A stretch of DNA of 64,000 nt from Branchiostoma floridae (lineage: Eukaryota; Chordata; Leptocardii; Amphioxiformes; Branchiostomatidae), in the NCBI RefSeq assembly GCF_000003815.2, contig NC_049983.1:10572699-10636698 (forward strand). The letters run 5' to 3'. Position numbers and translations under genes: made by a program. The notes beneath the pieces were generated by a model that saw nothing but the letters and a program-made list of their open reading frames with translations, was not told the DNA's origin and made no database searches. This document shows, one piece after another, positions 37,612 through 49,087 of this stretch. Numbering within the stretch: position 1 is the first letter of the stretch; each line of letters starts with the position of its first letter.

Positions 37612-37862
37612 CAAGCAAGCAGACCTACATGTATCATCTGTTTCTTAGGAACAGATCCACTGCAGGATATCTAAAATTAGACCTGTCACTCAAACAGCCA
37701 CACAAACCGTCATCTGGGTTCACAACCAAGCATGTGTTAGTGGACCTGCACAAGCAAGCAGACATATCATCTGTTTCTTAGGAACAGATCCACTGCAGGA
37801 TATCTAAAATTAGACCTGTCACTCAAACAGCCACACAAACCGTCATCTGGGTTCACAACGAA
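37612..37862. repeat. ~125-135 bp tandem duplication
   Basis: CATCTGTTTCTTAGGAACAG to TCATCTGGGTTCACAAC-AAGCA occurs twice in a row with almost no change, directly before the four-unit array. The low divergence means a recent duplication. Confidence 0.85.
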
Positions 37863-37915
37863 GCAGATATGAGTAGACCTGCCCCAACCAAAAAAAACAG
37901 CATCAGCCTACGGTG

Positions 37916-38540
37916 TCAAGTTCAAGCACTAGGAGGCCCAAAATCAAACCTGACCACCAGGACACCAGCAACAACCCACGTAACAAATAGCAACACAATG
38001 ACACCTTGCGTTCCGGAGATACAGCGCACGCGCCGTGCCCGCACAAAAGGTAACCTGGAATGTCAAGTTCAAGCACCAAGGGCGCCAAAATCAAAATTGA
38101 GAATTATTCAGCCACCACCAACACATGTGCCAAATATCATCGCGCCCGCACCAACCGTTCAGAAGATATAACTCCGGAAAACCCCCTTCCGGACACAAAA
38201 TTCGACCTGCCGCGTCAAGTTCAAACGCGACAAAGCCCAAAGTCAATCCTAGGCAACAAGCAACAACTCCCCACACATGCACCAAAAATCGTTGCAATGG
38301 CGCGTATCGTTCCGGACACACAGCGCCAAAAGTGCCCAAAAAATACAAAAAATGCCACCTTCAATGTCAAGTTCAAGCACCAGGAAGCCCAAAATCAAAC
38401 CTGAGTGTCAAGCTACCACCCCCAACCCACGTACCAAAAATCGTCGTGCTCGCACCATCCTTTCTTGAGATACAGCGCCCTAAATCCCCAGCTTCCAAAA
38501 GTTCCCACGCCCCTGAAAACCATACCTGCATACATGCAGG
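37916..38540 (+). repeat. Four-unit ~150 bp tandem array, copy 2
   Basis: Units start at 37916, 38063, 38215 and 38367 (spacings 147, 152, 152), identical in layout to 14979-15604 and ending in the same ACCTGCATACATGCAGGT palindrome. Apparent ORFs are repeat artefacts. Confidence 0.92.
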
Positions 38541-39631
38541 TAATAAAGTGGTGTAACTCATCCTATAGGTCGTTGACAGGCCAATGCGATGCGAACGTCT
38601 ATATTAACCACCTTTACATGTCGACAGCTCAAAGAAGAGAATGCAGAGAAAGTATACTTTGAAACGAAACTATATAAAGCTCCAAATTCTCTGTACGCGT
38701 CAACTTACAGTGACACTAACTTACACAAGGAGGGACACATACATGTATGTATATGAACGAAATGTATACGTATCTGTGCGTTTTATATGGCGTAACGTCA
38801 GTTGTACCAGATGTTCGTGAATACACAATTATTTTCTAATAACAACAGATCATTGCCGATATCAAGTTCTGCAAACGACTGAGTTTGTAGTTTTCATCAT
38901 TATGCACGTGAAAAACATAGCTTCATTGCAGTGGTATGTACCATTTGAAGTGCTGTATTTTCTCATAGAAAAAATAATATTAGGGGTAATAAAACCTGAC
39001 GATGTCATCTATATGCCCACAAAAATCAAATCTAGAATTCTTTCATGTTCATTTATCAATATTCGCTACGGCTCCATTATTTCTTAATTCATTAATGAGA
39101 AAATAATCTTTGTTGGAGATGGAGATATCAATTTCAATATTGTTTGACATGTCAATGGCTGAGATGACTCTTGGCGTTACACGTATATAACGTTAATATT
39201 ATAAAAAGAAGAGAATTCAAAGAAAGATAGAAAGATACAAAAATTAATGTAAAGGGCTTAGATTAGCATCAATCAAGCCTATTATAATATGTTTATTACA
39301 GGTTCTTGTCTGAGGGCTAATTGCAGGTGAATGAATGAATGAATGAAAAGTACTCTTTTTGTAACAATCCTTTCGACTTCAGCTATCTAAGTTACGTTAT
39401 CATCTTTGTGAAACATTCCGGTCGCCGTTTTGTGTGAATTTCGTTCGTCCTTGCACGAAATTTTCGCGGTTTCATCGACTACACCGGCAGCTGGGGAGGG
39501 CAAGCCGGCTTTTCTTTGTTCACACACTGTGTCGGTGTAAACAAAGGCCAGCCGACTAGAGTCGATTTTGTACATTGCCATTTCCTCAACCTGTGAGTAA
39601 TTTCATTTGTTTTCTAATACTCTTTTTTATA
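38541..39631. other. No gene seen
   Basis: A+T-rich intergenic sequence with a GAAT microsatellite at ~39331-39345. The GC-richer stretch 39415-39590 may be a promoter or old exon, but no protein is recognised. Confidence 0.45.
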
Positions 39632-40599
39632 CAGTCAAACCTGTCCAAGACGACCACCCGGGGGACCGGGAAAAACGGTCGATTTGGACAGGTGGTCGTT
39701 GAGAAGAGTATCGAGTCAAAACATGCCCGATGCAAAGTATAAATGTTTTCCGTTGTGTTTAATGGCAAATAGCAAGCACACTGCACGCACGTAAAGTAGC
39801 GAGGTATTTAATGTCAAATACAACACGCACACTGTAAATTGTAAGTTTAACCCCAAGCTTTTATCGGGCTTTTATACGATACAGTGTTTTAAAGCTCAAT
39901 ATTTGTACACTAACGCTTTAGACAGTAAGGGAACTTTGATGCTGTCAGTTATATATTACCATACAAGCCTTTATTCGTCGCTGTGTTCTTGATCGCCGTA
40001 CCTGAAATAACTACGGTGCACCTTTCGAATTCGATGCCCGGTACGTCCAGATAGCGTACTTACCACGGGTGATCATGAATCTACAGTACAGTTGGGCAAA
40101 AGCACTCGCACAGATCTTTCTTAAAAAGGTATGAGCTACACAGATCTGTCTTAAAAAGTATGAGGCTATACACGTTTCAGCATCCGTTCATTTTATAATG
40201 ATATAGATAAAATAAAAACTTCTGTTACAACTAAATTCGGATTTTCTTATAAATGAATTTCCTCCCATATTACAGTAGACTGTCCCATTGACCAACCCAT
40301 TGACCGCCGCCATCCTTATTCTAAAAATAACATCGTAAAAATGGCAGTCAAAATCCGACGCAAACTGGCCGATTTCGGCAAAAAATCGCGCTAGACATCA
40401 TCAAAAATCGATGAAAACCTCAATTTTGAAAATGATGCGGTCGTTATGGGTTTCGATTTGGGCCGGTCGCGGTCGCGTTGGCCAGGTGGTCGTTGAGAAG
40501 AGGTCGCTTAATGCTTAAGTCAATGGGAAAAAAATCGGGACCGAGAAAAAGCGGTCGAAATGGCCGCAAAACTACCGAAGTCACGGGTTCCTCTCTCAG

Positions 40600-40912
40600 C
40601 ACTCGGTGTCTAGTGCGGAAGGGGCCTTCCGCACTAGAAGTCTAGTGCCGACGTTACGTCCGCACTAGGTGTCCAGTGGTGAGTCGACTTCAGCACTGAA
40701 AACCCCCGATTCACCACTAGAAACCGAGTGCTGAGACTACCTTCCGCACTAGAAAACGAGTGACGACAAATATTCCGCACTAGAAAACGAGTGACGACAA
40801 ATATTCCGCACTAGAAAACGAGTGACGACAAATATTCCGCACAGGAAAACCAGTGACGACAAATATTCCGCACTTGAAAGATTGAAACCGCGAGTGCTGA
40901 CAGCCTGCCTCG
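40600..40912. repeat. Palindromic-unit array 1 (CACT-N8-AGTG)
   Basis: About nine units with ~31 bp period. Most have CACT, exactly eight bases, AGTG, e.g. CACTAGAAAACGAGTG. Three neighbouring units with the spacer ACGACAAATATTCCG are identical, so they were copied recently. Several units break the pattern (longer loops). Confidence 0.9.
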
Positions 40913-41426
40913 GAGTGCGTTACGTTATTTACAGTTCCGGGCAGTTAAAGACACACATATACAAATGTAATACATAAAAGAAGTGTAACAAATCGTTCAC
41001 CTTGAGCCTGAGAAAGCTGCGTATGGGAGGAAATATCCGTGTCGGGTTTTCAAAGAACAGTACATATCAATTATCTTTCTTATTTAGACATTTTTTTTTT
41101 CGTGACCAAAGTAGAACTGTCTAAACTGTCTGTAGCCGCCACGCATCAACAAATGATGCATGCGAACGATTGATTGAAAGTAGTCTGCAACTCAAACACG
41201 ACAAAGGGAGCTGTAATTTATTGGCATTTTATCTTCGTGAAATTTAGAAAAAGGGAACGAAGCTGACACACTGTTGACATGAGGTCATCATTTACATAAC
41301 ACTATATACATGTAGGATGTAGCGTATGATACACACATGCTGTTTCGAGTTCCAACAGAGACAAGACTAGGGCAAAATTGATTTAAAATACTGAGTACTA
41401 GTATGTTTTTGAGTAACAATTTGGAC

Positions 41427-41931
41427 GCGAGCACTGGTAACCCAGTGCTGACGGTCTTAAAATGATAGTAGCACTCGGCTTCTAGTGCCGAAGTGGTCTT
41501 AGCACTCGGCCTCTAGTGCCGAAAAGTCACCGAGCACTAGAAATCCCAGTGCGGAACCCGTGACTTAGGTAGATCGGCACTCGGTTATCCAGTGCTCAAA
41601 GACCTCCGCACTGGGTAACCAGTGCTGAACGATCTTTGAACCACCCTTCCGCACTAGAAACCGAGTGCTGAGCGGAGATCAGCACTAGAAACCGAGTGCT
41701 GGGCGGAGTTCGGCACTAGAAACCGAGTGCTGGGCGGAGTTCGGCACTGGAAAACGAGTGCCGAGACAAGGTGTAGCTCTGGAATTCCAGTGCTGACGGG
41801 TCTTCAGCACTCGAAAAAACCCTTCCGCACTGGAATTCCTGTGCGGAAGTTTCTTCCGTACTGGGCCCCGAGTGCCGACGCCAGTTTCTCCACGAATTCC
41901 GCACTGGGCGCCCAGTGCGGAACCCGTGACT
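41427..41931. repeat. Palindromic-unit array 2 (CACT-N8-AGTG)
   Basis: About fifteen units. Cores occur in both orientations: CACTAGAAACCGAGTG and forms like CACTCGGCTTCTAGTG, which is nearly its complement. Spacers vary from ~12 to 28 bases. Some cores are full palindromes (CACTGGGCGCCCAGTG). Confidence 0.9.
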
Positions 41932-42164
41932 TCGGTATACTTGCCCAGGTGGTCGCTGAGAAGGGGTGGTAGCTCGGGCAGGTTTGACTGTAGTAACTAA
42001 AGACTCCGAGGTAGCCAAATTCTGAAACCAATCGCAAGGAGTCGCTGCTAAACAGGACATGACGCGAAACATACGCAACTGGGACAGTGAGGCCTACGTA
42101 AGGTATCCTGTGTCAAAACACTGTTTTCCAGGAAGCCCTGTCGAACGAAGGCATCAGCTGAAAG

Positions 42165-42213
42165 ATGGTGTTGACGGTACTGACGTTGACGTTTTTAGCG
42201 TTCGTCTCTAAAG
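42165..42213 (+). CDS. Shisa-family exon 1: signal peptide
   Basis: ATG followed by a hydrophobic stretch MVLTVLTLTFLAFVSK, then donor GTACGT (42214). Phase 1. The weak n-region lacks a positive charge, so the start could lie upstream, but this is the only ATG that gives a signal peptide in frame with exon 2. Confidence 0.75.
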
Positions 42214-45200
42214 GTACGTTTCGATGTATTTTAGCGAGGGCCCATCTAGTTTTATTATACACGGTCCAATACCGCCTCAGTCCAGTTATCGCCTGATGTC
42301 ATTGACTGCGCCCCTTGGTTGAATCAATGGACGTTCCGTAACGTAATATGCGACAAAGGGCATTGGTGGTTATACACAGATAACCTGATTAAATGTCGCT
42401 TATAGCAGCCCGCCAAACATCCGCCGGTCCCCTAGCTCCGCGGGGAGGGGCCAGTTACAGCACTGGACAGCGGAGTTTGCGTTACACAGACTAATAGACA
42501 GCCTGTGATGGAATGAAAATTTCGTTGCCTCTGGTCCATATAACCTCCTTGTGGTTCATCAATGAGTTAACATTTGCATTGTCTTTCTGATCCCCAGAGT
42601 CAAGAAGGCGGTGTACTTGTTGCCCTACGATCTAGTCGTGGTACCTGATATTTGTGACCAGGTAGTCTGGGTACCATCCTATTTGCACCCGGGCTCCTTT
42701 GTATACTCACTGCATTTTTAGGGCAGCTAGTGTAAGGAACCCCGGTAGAAATAGGAGATCATAGGATGGTACTCAGGCTATTCGTGACCAAGCACTGTGC
42801 ATAATTGAAAAGGCACTAGAGTGACTAGACTCATTATCAACTTGACAATGAGTGTGACGAGTCAGTGCGGCAATGTGTAGGTCATTCCGTGCCTTTTGAA
42901 GTTATGCTCAAAGCATGTTTCTCTCTCTCTCTCTCTCTCTCTCTCCCCCTCTCTCTCTCTCTCTCTCTCTCGCACACGCACACGAACACGCATGCACACA
43001 AATGCACGTGTGCGCGTGCACACACAAGCACACATGCACACAAACACACACACAAACAAACACAAACAAGCACAAACACAAACACGGTTTCAATTCTAAA
43101 CGATAGCTATCCCTGTTACTGTTCCCATACAGTGGCTACAGAACACTGTCCTTCAGGGGTGTCCTCCTGGCTCTTGAACTCCACATTTGGCGACATGTAC
43201 GCTGCCTTTGACTGCCCCAGGCCGGAGGACCCACCAGGACACACTCACTGCTGTGGGATGTACTCGTTTAGATTCTGCTGTGCGGAGGAATGTGGCCACT
43301 ACGACCTTTCCTGCCCGCGACCGGCCCCTAGCTGGCCTGATAACGACAACACCGATTCAAATTCAGGGTGAGACTGAGAGTCGGGCGCGATAATCTCTCT
43401 CGTTACAATCAATATAGTCTCTGTTTTTCGATAAACTATTACAAGTATGGTCTGTGGCGAAGATTTGTCCTAATGGGGCTTTTATCTTCCACTTGAGTCT
43501 TTCTTCTTCTAGTGCCCACTTGAAATACATAGGTGCACAAGTACACTATTAGATAAAGTAAGTCTTCGAAAAATACAATCGCAATAGTTGTATGTTGTCC
43601 CACCGCCTGCTTGACGCGGTGAAAGAATACAATGATAACATTAGATGCAATTTGGCTCACTTCCTAACTCGTAAAGTAAAATCGTTTGACGTCCTGATTC
43701 GTATTTGCTTTCTGTATGTACTTTCTACTGTTGTGTCCTTTCGTATCTATAGGACTTACGACAGTGGCGACTACTATGACTCAGGTGATAGCGGGTGAGT
43801 CAATGTCCTTGCAATTGTTTCACTACAAAGGTTTGTCATTTGGTCTAATATACTGAGGTGTGCACGTCTTTTGAAAAAGAATTCGTTTGCTGCATTTTGC
43901 TACAATGTTTAGCCTGCTTTTAGGCTTCAACTTATCGGATAAACTTGACCAAAGAAACTTGATTCAAGCATGACTATTTGTTCTCTGAGGAATCAGTGTC
44001 CATTCTTTCTGAAGAAAACCATTCGGGTGAGAGCTCTTGTTCATTTTTGACTCATTGGTCAGGATTCATTAGATGCCTCCATCAAAGAATCCAATAATCT
44101 TATATCCCTCCGAAAGCTCCAGTTTTGCGGCCAGTGGTGGTGGAATGGCGATCCTGGCAGTGGCTTTCTTCGCAATCGTGTGCACTGTGGCGCTGTGCTG
44201 TAAAAGTGCCTACAAGAGGGAAGAAGGTAAGAAATACATGTACAAAGTTACATAGGTCAAATATAGAACCCTTTGAATAGTATGTATCATGGAGGTAGAT
44301 ATTGTTAATCCGTACAACAGTCTTCATTTTTCGCTCACAAATGTTTCATGACACATTGATGGAAGTTTCTCCCGCCGTTTCCCTTTCGCCGGTTGCACAT
44401 TACGTGATAGTGTTTACGTATTGGTATATTCTTACCTCCGTGAAAACGGTTATAGTAGTATCATATCTGTATGTTCGGTCTATGTGTTCGTAGTTATTTG
44501 AATATTCTAGAGTGACAGGATGTGAGGCGGAAGACGTTTGGCCAAAGTTGATTCCTCAGCTGGCATGATGGGAAGGTTGGCTTGTCCCGGATCAAGATAA
44601 AGTTGGTTTCACAGAAACAAAATCAGTGAAAAATTCACCATAATGAATAATAAAAAGAAATTCCTTTAAAAAATACTCACGGAGGTATGATATTTTTATG
44701 CCATTTTAATACCTAAAGACTTATTTCATGTGCAGACTTGAGTAGAGCCATGGGGTCTGACGGGTACGTCGCTACGTACGTTGACGGCACGACGTTGTCA
44801 TCACCCGGCCGGGTCAGAGGTCGCTCACAAGGTATCATTAATTCTATTATCAATTTCTGTTTTGAACTTACTGATCCTCCAACGAAAAAGAAAACCTAAT
44901 CAGCGAAAACGATATACATGTAGTTTCAATGATTGTTGTACTTGAATCTGTTATTTATAAAATAGATTAGATCTATTGTCTCTCCCTATTTCCAGCCAAC
45001 GCCGCGGGAGGTACAGTGGTGCATCCTACAGTGCACGTGCACCCTCGGTCCTCAGACCATCAGCCGAACCGTCCGCGTGCAGAGCCGCCCACCCGGGGCT
45101 TCCCTCCTTCGGACCAACCTCCGTTCTCCCCTCCTCCCTCAGCCCCACCCACACAGGGCTTCTCGGGACCACCTCCGTTCGCCCCACCACCGTTCGCCCC

Positions 45201-45384
45201 GCCGTCCGCCCCGCCTACCCAAGACTTCTCTCCCTCGGCACCACCTCCGTTCGCCCCGCCTACTCACTACCAAGCAGGAACGGCTCCACCAAGTTTGGCA
45301 CATGGACAGCCGCCATTCTCTGACGAACCCCCTCCTTATGACGTAGCTACCATGTTCCCTACAGTTGATCCACAGAACCGTTAG
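42165..45384 (+). CDS. Shisa-family single-pass membrane protein (six exons)
   Basis: 921 nt of CDS, 306 residues, all introns GT-AG with matching phases. Order: signal peptide (1-16), cysteine-rich ectodomain (C22, C44, C56-C57, C65-C66, C70, C77) with the paired-Cys pattern HCCG..SFRFCC...C of Shisa/STMC6 proteins, an acidic Ser/Asp/Gly/Tyr linker, one transmembrane helix (~119-137) followed by a Cys/Lys stop, then a long proline-rich tail ending in PPPY (289-292), a WW-domain ligand. Known Shisas regulate receptor traffic (Wnt/FGF receptors, AMPA receptors) or bind NEDD4-type ligases; which applies here is unknown. The gene stands alone, just after a TIR element. A WBP1/VOPP1-like member of the same superfamily is the main alternative. 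Confidence 0.85.
42661..42780. mobile_element. MITE in Shisa-family intron 1
   Basis: 120 bp with inverted ends (TAGTCTGGGTACCATCCTAT against TAGCCTGAGTACCATCCTAT read on the other strand, 18 of 20 matching). A 10 bp flanking direct repeat TT(T/C)GTGACCA lies on both sides. Confidence 0.8.
42919..43086. repeat. CT and CA microsatellites in Shisa-family intron 1
   Basis: (CT)n from 42919 to ~42971, broken by CCCC, then a CACA/CAAA-rich stretch to ~43086. ORFs of SLSLSL/THTHT type on both strands are artefacts. Confidence 0.97.
43133..43367 (+). CDS. Shisa-family exon 2: cysteine-rich domain
   Basis: Acceptor CATACAG, donor GTGAGA. Encodes residues 17-94 with all eight core cysteines of the ectodomain. 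The intron before it holds a MITE and a CT/CA microsatellite. Confidence 0.9.
43753..43794 (+). CDS. Shisa-family exon 3: acidic linker
   Basis: 42 nt micro-exon between acceptor TCTATAG and donor GTGAGT. Encodes TYDSGDYYDSGDS. Its length is a multiple of three, so skipping would keep the frame. Confidence 0.75.
44117..44226 (+). CDS. Shisa-family exon 4: transmembrane helix
   Basis: Acceptor CCGAAAG, donor GTAAGA. Encodes SSFAASGGG, the membrane helix MAILAVAFFAIVCTVALCC and the stop-transfer KSAYKREE. The acceptor lacks a strong pyrimidine tract but is the only one giving the right phase. Confidence 0.85.
44736..44831 (+). CDS. Shisa-family exon 5: juxtamembrane tail
   Basis: Acceptor TGTGCAG, donor GTATCA. 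Encodes LSRAMGSDGYVATYVDGTT and a basic RVRGRSQ end. Phases match exons 4 and 6. Confidence 0.85.
44996..45384 (+). CDS. Shisa-family exon 6: proline-rich tail with PPPY
   Basis: Acceptor TTTCCAG; stop TAG at 45382-45384. Encodes tandem proline-rich units of the type PPFAPP/SAPPTQ(G/D)F, at least four in number, and the PPPY motif near the C-terminus. The repeats cause open frames in all three phases; the phase from exon 5 picks this one. Confidence 0.9.
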
Positions 45385-45589
45385 TTACACTGACTGAGTG
45401 ACTGGCAGACACATTTTCAGCAAAGCATATCAAATTCTTTGCACGTCTTCCGCAGTTTGAAAATAATAGTGTATGCTTGGTTGTAAGATTACTGTTGGGA
45501 CACCCCAGGAATAACTGCTCTTCCCCTATCATTGTGTACTAAATGTATATACCAGAGCTACCGCCGATGTTGCAAAGGGGCCATACTTC

Positions 45590-45715
45590 TACAGGGGTTC
45601 ATCTCCAGCTGTTTTTGACGGGTTTTTTAATCGGGTTTTCTATTTTGTACCGTTTTCTTAATGTCTCCAAACAGAACAAAAACACATTAAAAACAGCCGG
45701 AGACGAACCTCTGCT
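45590..45715. mobile_element. MITE family B, copy 1
   Basis: Left arm AGGGGTTCATCTCCAGCTGT and right arm (read on the other strand) AGAGGTTCGTCTCCGGCTGT pair over ~28 bp. The right end runs on to CTGCTTGGAGAG. Shares TTTTGTACCGT inside with the copy at 48560. It may lie in the 3'UTR of the Shisa-family gene. Confidence 0.7.
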
Positions 45716-48559
45716 TGGAGAGCACCATACTTCCTCTACTCGTCTACACATTCTGCATGCAATGATACTCTTGGTTGTGTTTGTATATACTGTAATACAT
45801 ATAACGTTATATATTTGTTTCATATTTTGTGAGACGGTTCTCCTGTAAATACGTATACATGTCGCATTATATACTCTCTCAGGAAATATACAGTACGTGT
45901 ACGGGACAAGTCGGTAACACAGCTGAGTGGAATATTACCTCGAAATAATTTATTTGAACATCTAACTAGTGTCACACGTGGATTTTAATGTGGGTTTCGG
46001 TATACATATGTGCCGATGCGTAAGTAGGGTAGCTGAGGTCTGTTGGTATCGTTCTGTTTGCCTAATCTGTAATGCGCACCAGTCGGCAATTACTATTACA
46101 GTAGTTGTATAGAGTAACGCGTATTGATACAGAAGCGTCGCCTTACGGACAAAATTATTATTATACCATTACTACAAGCGGAAAATAATAATTTCTTTAT
46201 ATGTGATTGCTCAATTTAATAATTATCATTGGTAGAGAATACTACAGATGTAGGCCAATGATATTGTGTCCATCAAACTCACCTGTGTACCATTGGTTAG
46301 GTCTGTCCGATCACATTAAACCAAAGTCCTGCATTAGCCAGTCAACTTTTTTTCTTCCGTCTGTCAGCGAATCAGCTGCAGTTTGCTCTCTGATCACTAT
46401 GGGTCACTGTGAGACCGTGAGCTATCCAACTGAAACTGTGCGGTGAATTTTGTAAAATGTGTCTCATGCCTAACGATACATTTTGTTGTTTTACTCCTCA
46501 TGAAGTTTGTTATCTAGTGGCACAGTTTGTGAATAACGTGGCATCAAATCTATTCTAGTTCCAGATTGCTCCTCTGATGTGATGGCTACTGCCTAATTCC
46601 GCGCTAGAATTGGATCGATACCAGGGTAGCGCTAGTTGGGGAGGGGGGTGTCAACATCGAATCTTTTGTACCGTGTTATTTAGCGGTGTTGACTGCTGCA
46701 GGCTTTTCTTGCTTATGTTCGCCACGGCTGCGTGTTAAAGTGAATACAGCACTCATTCATTGTCTGTATAAAGCACATATAGCTGTCCTTGGTGCTGAAC
46801 ACCATCCACACACAGGTGAACAAACTTGTCCCTGGCGCTGTCCACCATACACCCATAACCGAGTATACTTCTAGTGGTGAAGGGCATACCTGTCCTTGGT
46901 GCTGAAGTCACACAGTGCAACACACATAGGAAATTTTATGGATAACATCCTCTGAACACAAAAAAAAGGTAGTGTGCAAGCTTGCAATTTCAAAGTTAGA
47001 GATCATCATCCTTGTGGCAAAAAGCGATAAAACATTGTGTCACAACCAACAAGACCGTTTTTCCTGTATTCATTAATAAGTAAGGCATGGTTTCAAAACA
47101 CTAAGCTAATAATACTAGGGCACATCGATCTGTCTTCATGTCTTAATGTTAATTTTGTACATCTCTGTCTAAGCTACCTGCATGACAAATATGATGGATA
47201 TCTGTCGTTCTTTTGTTCAGTTATCCTCCTTAAATCTTATTTTTACGAAAACGCCCCTGTAGATCCTGAGCAAGCCGTTTGGGAACTCGAACAAACTCCA
47301 CTGCTTCCTTACATCAAAAGCTATACTAGTATACGTACTACCAAAAATCAAGACAATAGCAAACAAAGTTAAAACTCGGACAACGTTTGTCAAACTCTTG
47401 TCTACCAAGATGACAGTTTTCTGAATTCTACATTTGTTCTCAGCCAAACATGAAACCTCAAGGGTATCAAAATTGAATGGAATGAGGACATTTATTGTAC
47501 TTTCTTGACACATCAAAAGCATTCAAATGTACTCGTGCAGCATTCTAAAGAACCTGGGGCCACAACATCGGCCCTTTCTTACACATAGTACAATGTAGTT
47601 TAAGAAAGTCGTCAGAAAATTCTTTAAAACATGTTCATGCACTTTTACTGTGAAGCCTTTCTTGTGCGTAGCCTTCAAGATGGTCACTTAATTTTTTTTA
47701 GCTTGCAGCCTACATATACAGTAGGGATGCTACATAAACAGAAGAAGTGCATAACAAAGGGATCAATGCGGATTTGGCTCATTGCGTGGAGTAATCCTGT
47801 GAGGAATGGCGTACAAATCCGCACAAGTGGCGTTTCGGCACGACTCGATACTTCTATAAGAAACCGCAAACAGGGGATTGTTTCGCTATCTGCATCGGTG
47901 ATTGTGTTATGGAACTCAACTGTTTGTCCTGTAAACCAGAGCACATAAACAATAGTCTTTACCAGACTGACTACGCTGGGTATTATAGGGAGAATGATTT
48001 GCCAGGGAAGATTTGCTACCAAATGATCGGAGTTCAAGTGGCCGGCCAGATGGGAAACATGAACCTTAGCGTGGACTGACTCCCCTGGCCAATTTCGCAA
48101 TTTGCCGAATTCAACGATCCCAGTACCCCGTAGGAAGGAATCGTGGAGGCTACAGAAACAATGCGATCCGTGAACTGAAACATGTCCCGTGTATGCATTC
48201 GTCACAACATGCGACCTCCCAGCCTGATACCGCCAGGGCGCGTTTGTTTCTTCTCATCTCTCCTTGAGTCATCCAAAGCTCCGCCTGGTTGCCCGCTCAG
48301 TGAAGTACTGCCGTCTTCAGCTTGCCGCTCTCTTTATACCGTTACACACCGTGTCCCTCCGCCCTCCCACTTTTGTCCCACAACAACATGTTCTTCATAG
48401 ACAGCGGTGGCATCAAAAACCTTCTGTCCATAAAACTGGAGATGTTGAACCGTTTGGTCTTACCGGGCTTTAAAATAGCAGCCTGTTATCTAGCCGTATT
48501 ATAGATCCCGCAAATACGGAGAGGACTGAAGAGACTTGATCGGGAGCTATAATTACTTT
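45716..48559. other. No gene seen
   Basis: 2.8 kb. Short direct repeats of CTTGGTGCTGAA occur at 46780-46905. A 173-codon minus-strand ORF (47684-48205) has no recognised domain and is near the length expected by chance. Confidence 0.5.
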
Positions 48560-48735
48560 TCAACTAGAGGTTAGGCTCAGGCTTTGTTACACGTTTTTTT
48601 GGGCGTTTTTATCGCGCTTCCCATTTTGTACCGTGGCGTTTGGCCGCTAGACATCAACAAAACGGTATAAAATAGAAAGGCCGATAAAAACGCATAGAAT
48701 GTCAAAAACAGCGGAAGCTTAACCTCTGCTAGGAG
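48560..48735. mobile_element. MITE family B, copy 2
   Basis: Ends CTAGAGGTTAGGCTCAGG and AAGCTTAACCTCTGCTAGGAGAG are inverted relatives. Inside, GCGTTTTTATCG occurs in both orientations. Related to 45590 and 51423. Confidence 0.65.
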
Positions 48736-48970
48736 AGTAAACTATGAGTATGACTTCATTTCCTCTAACTCAGCCGCAGCATAGACTTTGCCAATATTGT
48801 GACTTAGATCAAGTAGAATATATTCGACACTTTGTATTAGATGGTAAACTATATCATAAGGAAAGAATGGTATTTTCCAACTGTATCCTAGAAAACATTC
48901 CTATTTTGATGCAGTAAATAAGTTTGTCTTTTGATGCATTTGGACACACAGATCAACGGGTCTACCGAAA

Positions 48971-49087
48971 GTGCGAAAAGGAACGAAAAGGAACGAAAAG
49001 GAACGAAAAGGAACGAAAAGGAACGAAAAGGAACGAAAAGGATCGAAAGGGATCGAAAAGGTACGAAAAGGAACGAAAAGGAACGAA
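48971..49087 (+). repeat. 10 bp tandem array, GAACGAAAAG x ~12
   Basis: About 12 units with few changes. Flanks on both sides (ACCGAAAGTGCG left, TATGAAGCAAA right) match, in inverse, the array at 50321. Confidence 0.97.

Larger units (their letters stand above)
39632..41990. mobile_element. 2.36 kb TA-flanked TIR element rich in palindromic units
   Basis: Ends are CAGTCAAACCTG and its exact complement, each next to TA (39630-39631 and 41991-41992), a Tc1/mariner-pogo type signature. Inner sequence near both ends shares GGTGGTCG(T/C)TGAGAAG. There is no transposase ORF. Two clusters of CACT-N8-AGTG units fill much of the inside. The right end is ~175 bp before the Shisa-family start codon. 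Confidence 0.85.

Noticed and set aside
40740..40875. CRISPR-like repeat-spacer look of the 31 bp units
   Set aside because: Both core and spacer are repeated and the locus is inside a TIR transposon of an animal genome. It is a minisatellite of palindromic units.
42862..43106. SLSLSL / THTHTH ORFs on both strands
   Set aside because: Translation of CT and CA microsatellites.
47684..48205. 173-codon minus-strand ORF
   Set aside because: No domain recognised and no splice partners. In a window this size one or two ORFs of this length are expected by chance.
48971..49087. CRISPR-like array
   Set aside because: Uninterrupted 10 bp tandem units without unique spacers, in a eukaryotic genome.
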